64,000 bases of DNA, taken from NCBI RefSeq assembly GCF_024790395.1, contig NZ_JAJISC010000002.1:372001-436000 (forward strand), in the 5' to 3' direction. Source of the stretch: Halomonas dongshanensis. GTDB taxonomy: Bacteria; Pseudomonadota; Gammaproteobacteria; Pseudomonadales; Halomonadaceae. A program made the translations under genes and the position numbers. Below are positions 60,799 through 64,000 of this stretch, one piece after another; the first letter of the stretch is position 1, and the number at the start of each line of letters is the position of its first letter. A model generated the notes under the pieces. That model searched no databases. It was given only the letters and a program-made list of their open reading frames with translations, and was not told where the DNA came from.

Positions 60799-61671
60799 AT
60801 GAGTCAAACCGCTACCGCATCGAAGGCCGATACCCTCAAGGCGCTTCGGCAGCGAGCTTACAATATTCGCCGCCACGCCCTGCGCATGGGCGAGGTGCAA
60901 GGTCAGGGCTATGTGGGGCAAGCCTTGGGAATCGCCGATGTGCTGGCCGTTTCCTACTTCCACGCGTTAAAGATCGACCCCAGGAATCCTGAATGGGAAG
61001 AGCGGGATCGTTTTCTGCTCTCCATTGGCCACTACGCCATTGCCCTTTACGCCGCCCTGATCGAGGCCGGTGTGATCAGCGAGGACGAAATCGAGGACTA
61101 CGGCAGCGACGACAGCATCCTGCCGATGTCCGGCATGGCGGCATACACCCCGGGCATGGAAATCACCGGTGGCTCGCTCGGTCACGGCCTGGGCATTGGT
61201 GTTGGCATGGCGCTGGGCCTCAAGCGCAAGCAAAGCACATCAAGAATCTTCAACCTGTTATCGGATGGCGAACTCAACGAAGGCTCCACTTGGGAAGCCG
61301 TCGCCTCCGCCTCGCACTTCAAGCTCGATAACTTGATTGCCATCGTCGATGTCAACGACCAGCAGGCCGACGACAAGTCTTCGCTGGTGCTCAACTACGA
61401 GCCGATCGCGGACAAATGGACGGCGTTTGGCTGGGAAACCTACCGTGTCGATGGCAACGACCTCGACGCCGTACTCGAGGCCTTTGATAGCGCGCTGGCG
61501 AGCAGCTCTGGCAAACCCCGAGTGATCATTTGCGACACCTTAATGGGCCGGGGCGTACCGTTTTTGGAGGAGCGGGACAAGACTCACTTCATTCGTGTCG
61601 ACGAAAATGAGTGGAGCGTGGCGCTCCAGAAACTCGATGACGTCTACGGTATTCAGTCAGGGGAGAAATGA
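60799..61671 (+). CDS. Transketolase, N-terminal (thiamine diphosphate-binding) subunit
   Basis: This 290-residue protein is the N-terminal half of a split transketolase. It has the thiamine diphosphate site GHGLGIGVGMALG and LSDGELNEGSTWEA, followed by AIVDVNDQQ. It pairs with the next gene's product to transfer two-carbon units between sugar phosphates. Split transketolases often belong to dedicated sugar or sulfo-sugar catabolic operons rather than to the central pentose pathway. GGAGG lies 8 bases before the ATG, next to a palindromic operator. Confidence 0.92.
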   Translation: MSQTATASKADTLKALRQRAYNIRRHALRMGEVQGQGYVGQALGIADVLAVSYFHALKIDPRNPEWEERDRFLLSIGHYAIALYAALIEAGVISEDEIEDYGSDDSILPMSGMAAYTPGMEITGGSLGHGLGIGVGMALGLKRKQSTSRIFNLLSDGELNEGSTWEAVASASHFKLDNLIAIVDVNDQQADDKSSLVLNYEPIADKWTAFGWETYRVDGNDLDAVLEAFDSALASSSGKPRVIICDTLMGRGVPFLEERDKTHFIRVDENEWSVALQKLDDVYGIQSGEK

Positions 61672-61672
61672 G

Positions 61673-62668
61673 ATGAGCGCCAAGAAGAAGCTGAAAACGT
61701 CGGCCATGATCGCCTCTATTGCCGGTGAGGACCAGCCTACGACGGCAGCGCCGTTCGGCCACGCACTAGTGGAAGCCGCCGGCAAAAACGACAAGATCGT
61801 CGGCATGACCGCAGACCTGGGCAAGTACACCGACCTGCATATTTTCGCTCAGGCCTACCCCGAGCGTTATTACCAGATGGGCATGGCCGAGCAGTTGTTG
61901 ATGATGGCCGGCGCCGGCATGGCCCGTGAAGGCTTCATTCCCTTCGTGACCACCTACAGCGTGTTTGCCTCGCGCCGCGCCTACGACTTCATCTGTCTGG
62001 CAATCGCTGAGGAAAATCTCAACGTCAAGATTGTCAGCGCCTTGCCCGGCCTGACTACCGGCTACGGTCCGAGCCACCAGGCTACCGAAGATGTCGCCAT
62101 TTTCCGCGGTATGCCGAATCTGACCATTCTCGACCCGTGCGATGCGGTGGATATCGAGCAGTCCGTTCAGGCAATGGTGGATTTCAATGGGCCGGTGTAT
62201 CTACGCCTGTTGCGGGGCAAGGTGCCGCGCGTGCTCGACCGCTTCGAAGGCTACCGCTTCGAGATCGGCAAAGCCAAGCAACTGATCGACGGCAAAGACG
62301 CCCTGATCATCTCCTCGGGTCTGATGACCATGCGCGCCATCGAAGCCTCCGATGAGCTCAAGGAGAAGGGCAAGAGCGTCGCCGTCCTACACTGCGCCAC
62401 CATCAAACCGCTGGATAGCCAGACCATTCTGGACGAAGTGCGCCGTCATCCGGACCGCCCCGTTTTCGTCGCCGAAAACCATTCGGTGGTGGGTGGTTTG
62501 GGTGAAAGCGTGGCATCGCTTCTGATGAAAGAAGGGGTGGCCGTGAAGTTTTACCAGATCGGCCTGCCGGATGAGTTTTTGGATGCCGGTGCACTGCCTA
62601 CTCTGCATGACCGTTACGGTATTTCTACTAAGGAGGTAGTCAAGACCATCGAACAAAACGCTTTTTGA
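61673..62668 (+). CDS. Transketolase, C-terminal subunit
   Basis: This 331-residue protein has the pyrimidine-binding domain (MGMAEQLLMMAGAGMAREG near residue 80) and the C-terminal domain of split transketolases. The frame is open from 61595 within the upstream gene, but ATG 61673, one base after the stop and after GGGGAG, is the start. Together with the preceding subunit it forms one enzyme. A TRAP receptor gene follows after 69 bases. Confidence 0.92.
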   Translation: MSAKKKLKTSAMIASIAGEDQPTTAAPFGHALVEAAGKNDKIVGMTADLGKYTDLHIFAQAYPERYYQMGMAEQLLMMAGAGMAREGFIPFVTTYSVFASRRAYDFICLAIAEENLNVKIVSALPGLTTGYGPSHQATEDVAIFRGMPNLTILDPCDAVDIEQSVQAMVDFNGPVYLRLLRGKVPRVLDRFEGYRFEIGKAKQLIDGKDALIISSGLMTMRAIEASDELKEKGKSVAVLHCATIKPLDSQTILDEVRRHPDRPVFVAENHSVVGGLGESVASLLMKEGVAVKFYQIGLPDEFLDAGALPTLHDRYGISTKEVVKTIEQNAF

Positions 62669-62737
62669 TGTGTGAGTTTTCAGCTTGCGATACGTCAGTC
62701 ATAACCTACAAAAATTAATTTTACTGAGAGAAACGTC

Positions 62738-63715
62738 ATGAAGAAAACTGTCCTTACGACCGCCATTGCCAGTGCCGTGTTTGCCATTAACGCCAACGCC
62801 CAGCAGGTTCTTCAACTGACCCACAACGCAGCGGAAGGCAACCCTAAATGGGAGGCCTCGGAGCTTTTTGCTGAGCTGGTCGAGGAAAAGACCGGCGGTG
62901 AGCTTGTTGTCGATGTGGGCGGTAACGCCCAGTACGGAGATGACATGGAAGCTCTGACGCTGATGCGTATGGGTACCCTGGCGTTCAGTACCAACAGCCA
63001 GGGCGCAACCTCAAGCGTTGTGCCGCAGTTCTCCGTGCTGGGCCTGCCTTTTTTGTTCGACTCGCTGCCCGCGGCCTGGAAGGTCATGGATGGCGACGTG
63101 GGCGAAGAGCTCAAGCGTCTAGCCGAAGAGCAGAACCTGGTGCTGCTCGGGCTATGGGACAACGGCATTCGCCACGTCAGCAACAACGTGCGCCCGATCG
63201 AGACCCCGGCAGACCTGCAGGGCCTGAAGATTCGTACGCCACCGGATGAAATGACGGTCGATATCTTCGAGGCGCTAGGCGCGAACCCCACGCCGATGAA
63301 CTTCTCCGAACTTTACATCGCGCTCGAGCAAGGCGTGGTGGACGGCCAGGAAAACCCCTTGATGAATACCTACTCCTCAAGGCTTTACGAAGTTCAGGAC
63401 TACATCTCGCTGACCGGGCACAAGTACGAGTCCACGCCGCTGCTCATGAGCAAGATGATGTGGGACATGCTCACCCCAGAGCAGCAGCAAGCGGTTCAGG
63501 AAGCGGCGGACGAAGCGGGCGAGTTCAATCGCCAGGCCTCGCGTGAAGCCGACGAGCAACTTCGCACCCAGTTGCAAGAAGCTGGCGTCGCGATCAACGA
63601 AGTGGAAAAGGCGCCCTTCATCGAAGCGACTTCCTCGGTCTATGACCTGTGGCGTGAAGAGTACCCCGAACTTGTGGACATGGTGGTGAACGCCGCTCAC
63701 AACGGGCAGCAGTAA
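62738..63715 (+). CDS. TRAP substrate-binding protein (DctP type), third system
   Basis: This 325-residue protein has a signal peptide (cleavage near NANAQQ) and the DctP fold with KIRTPPDEMTVDIFEALGAN and GVVDGQENPLMNTY. It is co-directional with the split transketolase, so the ligand may be a sugar acid or other precursor of a transketolase substrate. GAGAGAAACGTC precedes the ATG. The small permease gene follows. Confidence 0.92.
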   Translation: MKKTVLTTAIASAVFAINANAQQVLQLTHNAAEGNPKWEASELFAELVEEKTGGELVVDVGGNAQYGDDMEALTLMRMGTLAFSTNSQGATSSVVPQFSVLGLPFLFDSLPAAWKVMDGDVGEELKRLAEEQNLVLLGLWDNGIRHVSNNVRPIETPADLQGLKIRTPPDEMTVDIFEALGANPTPMNFSELYIALEQGVVDGQENPLMNTYSSRLYEVQDYISLTGHKYESTPLLMSKMMWDMLTPEQQQAVQEAADEAGEFNRQASREADEQLRTQLQEAGVAINEVEKAPFIEATSSVYDLWREEYPELVDMVVNAAHNGQQ

Positions 63716-63735
63716 CGAGCCGGAGGGGCATTTTC

Positions 63736-64000
63736 ATGACGCTCTCAGTCGAGAGCCGCAAAAGCGAAGCCAGCAGGCCGGCTTCGCTTCTAATCGGCTC
63801 GAAAAACATGATTTATCAGATAGCCAAGTGGGTGGCGATCGTCTCGATCGTGAGCATTTTCATATCCCTGCTCACTGGGGTCGTCGTGCGTTATCTGTTC
63901 TCGACGAACCTTGGCTGGGTGACGGAGATTCCCAACCTGTTCTTTCCCTGGCTGACCATGGGCGCCATCGTGGCGGCGGCGGCCAAAAACGAACATATCG
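63736..64000 (+). CDS. TRAP small permease (DctQ type), partial at window end
   Basis: The gene runs off the window after 88 codons. From the ATG at 63736 (GGAGGGG upstream) it has a hydrophilic leader of about 24 residues. MIYQIAKWVAIVSIVSIFIS then begins the first membrane helix, followed by WVTEIPNLFFPWLTMGA, typical of DctQ. An ATG at 63808 is an alternative start; a strong hairpin lies between the two. Confidence 0.85.
   Translation, partial: MTLSVESRKSEASRPASLLIGSKNMIYQIAKWVAIVSIVSIFISLLTGVVVRYLFSTNLGWVTEIPNLFFPWLTMGAIVAAAAKNEHI
63762..63789 (+). promoter_or_regulatory. Hairpin at the dctP/dctQ junction
   Basis: AAGCGAAGCC (63762-63771) pairs perfectly with GGCTTCGCTT (63780-63789) over 8 bases. 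It lies inside the leader of DctQ if translation begins at 63736, or between the genes if it begins at 63808. Such hairpins often protect the receptor mRNA so that DctP is made in excess. Confidence 0.6.

Noticed and set aside
1..64000. CRISPR arrays, rRNA, tRNA and complete insertion sequences
   Set aside because: I looked for regularly spaced repeats, rRNA-like conserved blocks, cloverleaf arms with CCA ends and transposase genes with inverted ends, and found none I could support.

Overview
The window looks like a chromosome segment of a moderately halophilic gammaproteobacterium of the Halomonas/Vreelandella type. The protein families, the many TRAP transporters, the GC-rich coding sequence with AT-rich promoters, and an orphan vgrG island all suggest this. 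That is a judgement from gene content, not from a search. No rRNA, tRNA or CRISPR array is visible.

Region 1 (1-15.8 kb) is mostly housekeeping and scattered metabolism. It holds a circularly permuted ATP-grasp/alpha-E pair facing a zinc-ribbon metallopeptidase, a CoA-acylating semialdehyde dehydrogenase behind a perfect palindrome, a CorA transporter, an MDR oxidoreductase coupled to a proline-racemase-family enzyme with both catalytic cysteines replaced, a 2-hydroxyacid dehydrogenase, a flavin reductase, a chemoreceptor, and a LysR/VOC divergent pair. Between 13.9 and 16.3 kb lie three decayed pieces (SDR C-terminus, AraC C-terminus, frameshifted integrase N-terminus). A second chemoreceptor follows.

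Region 2 (18.3-42.2 kb) is the most distinctive part: two adjacent modules of the same design. Module A runs IclR, family I CoA-transferase, TRAP transporter (DctP lipoprotein, DctQ, DctM), enoyl-CoA hydratase, acyl-CoA dehydrogenase, SDR, MaoC hydratase, DUF993 aldolase-fold protein, glycerate kinase. Module B has a minus-strand arm (SDR, LacI regulator, CoA-transferase, enoyl-CoA hydratase) diverging from a plus-strand arm (TRAP transporter, CoA-transferase, enoyl-CoA hydratase, AroE-like dehydrogenase, second DUF993 protein, TIM-barrel isomerase). Together there are three CoA-transferase/hydratase sets, two TRAP systems and two DUF993 proteins. The layout implies uptake of an organic acid, CoA activation, hydration or oxidation, and a retro-aldol or related cleavage. 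The substrate is not readable from the sequence.

Region 3 (42.2-52.5 kb) contains a methyltransferase, an IclR/FAD-oxidoreductase/NhaC-type transporter cluster, a DksA-like zinc-finger protein, NfsA, a small gene whose ribosome-binding site sits in a long hairpin, two tandem membrane paralogues, a DapA-like aldolase and a periplasmic GDPD.

Region 4 (52.5-59.6 kb) is an orphan type VI secretion island: vgrG, a candidate cargo effector, a membrane-anchored Tli3-like immunity candidate, then decaying material (Rhs remnant, truncated membrane effector piece, a T-run frameshifted membrane protein, a DUF4123-like remnant). A perfect 20-bp direct repeat brackets it.

Region 5 (59.7-64 kb) has a FlaR-like kinase, then an operon of split transketolase and a third TRAP transporter, preceded by two matching palindromic operators. 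The last gene (DctQ) runs off the window.
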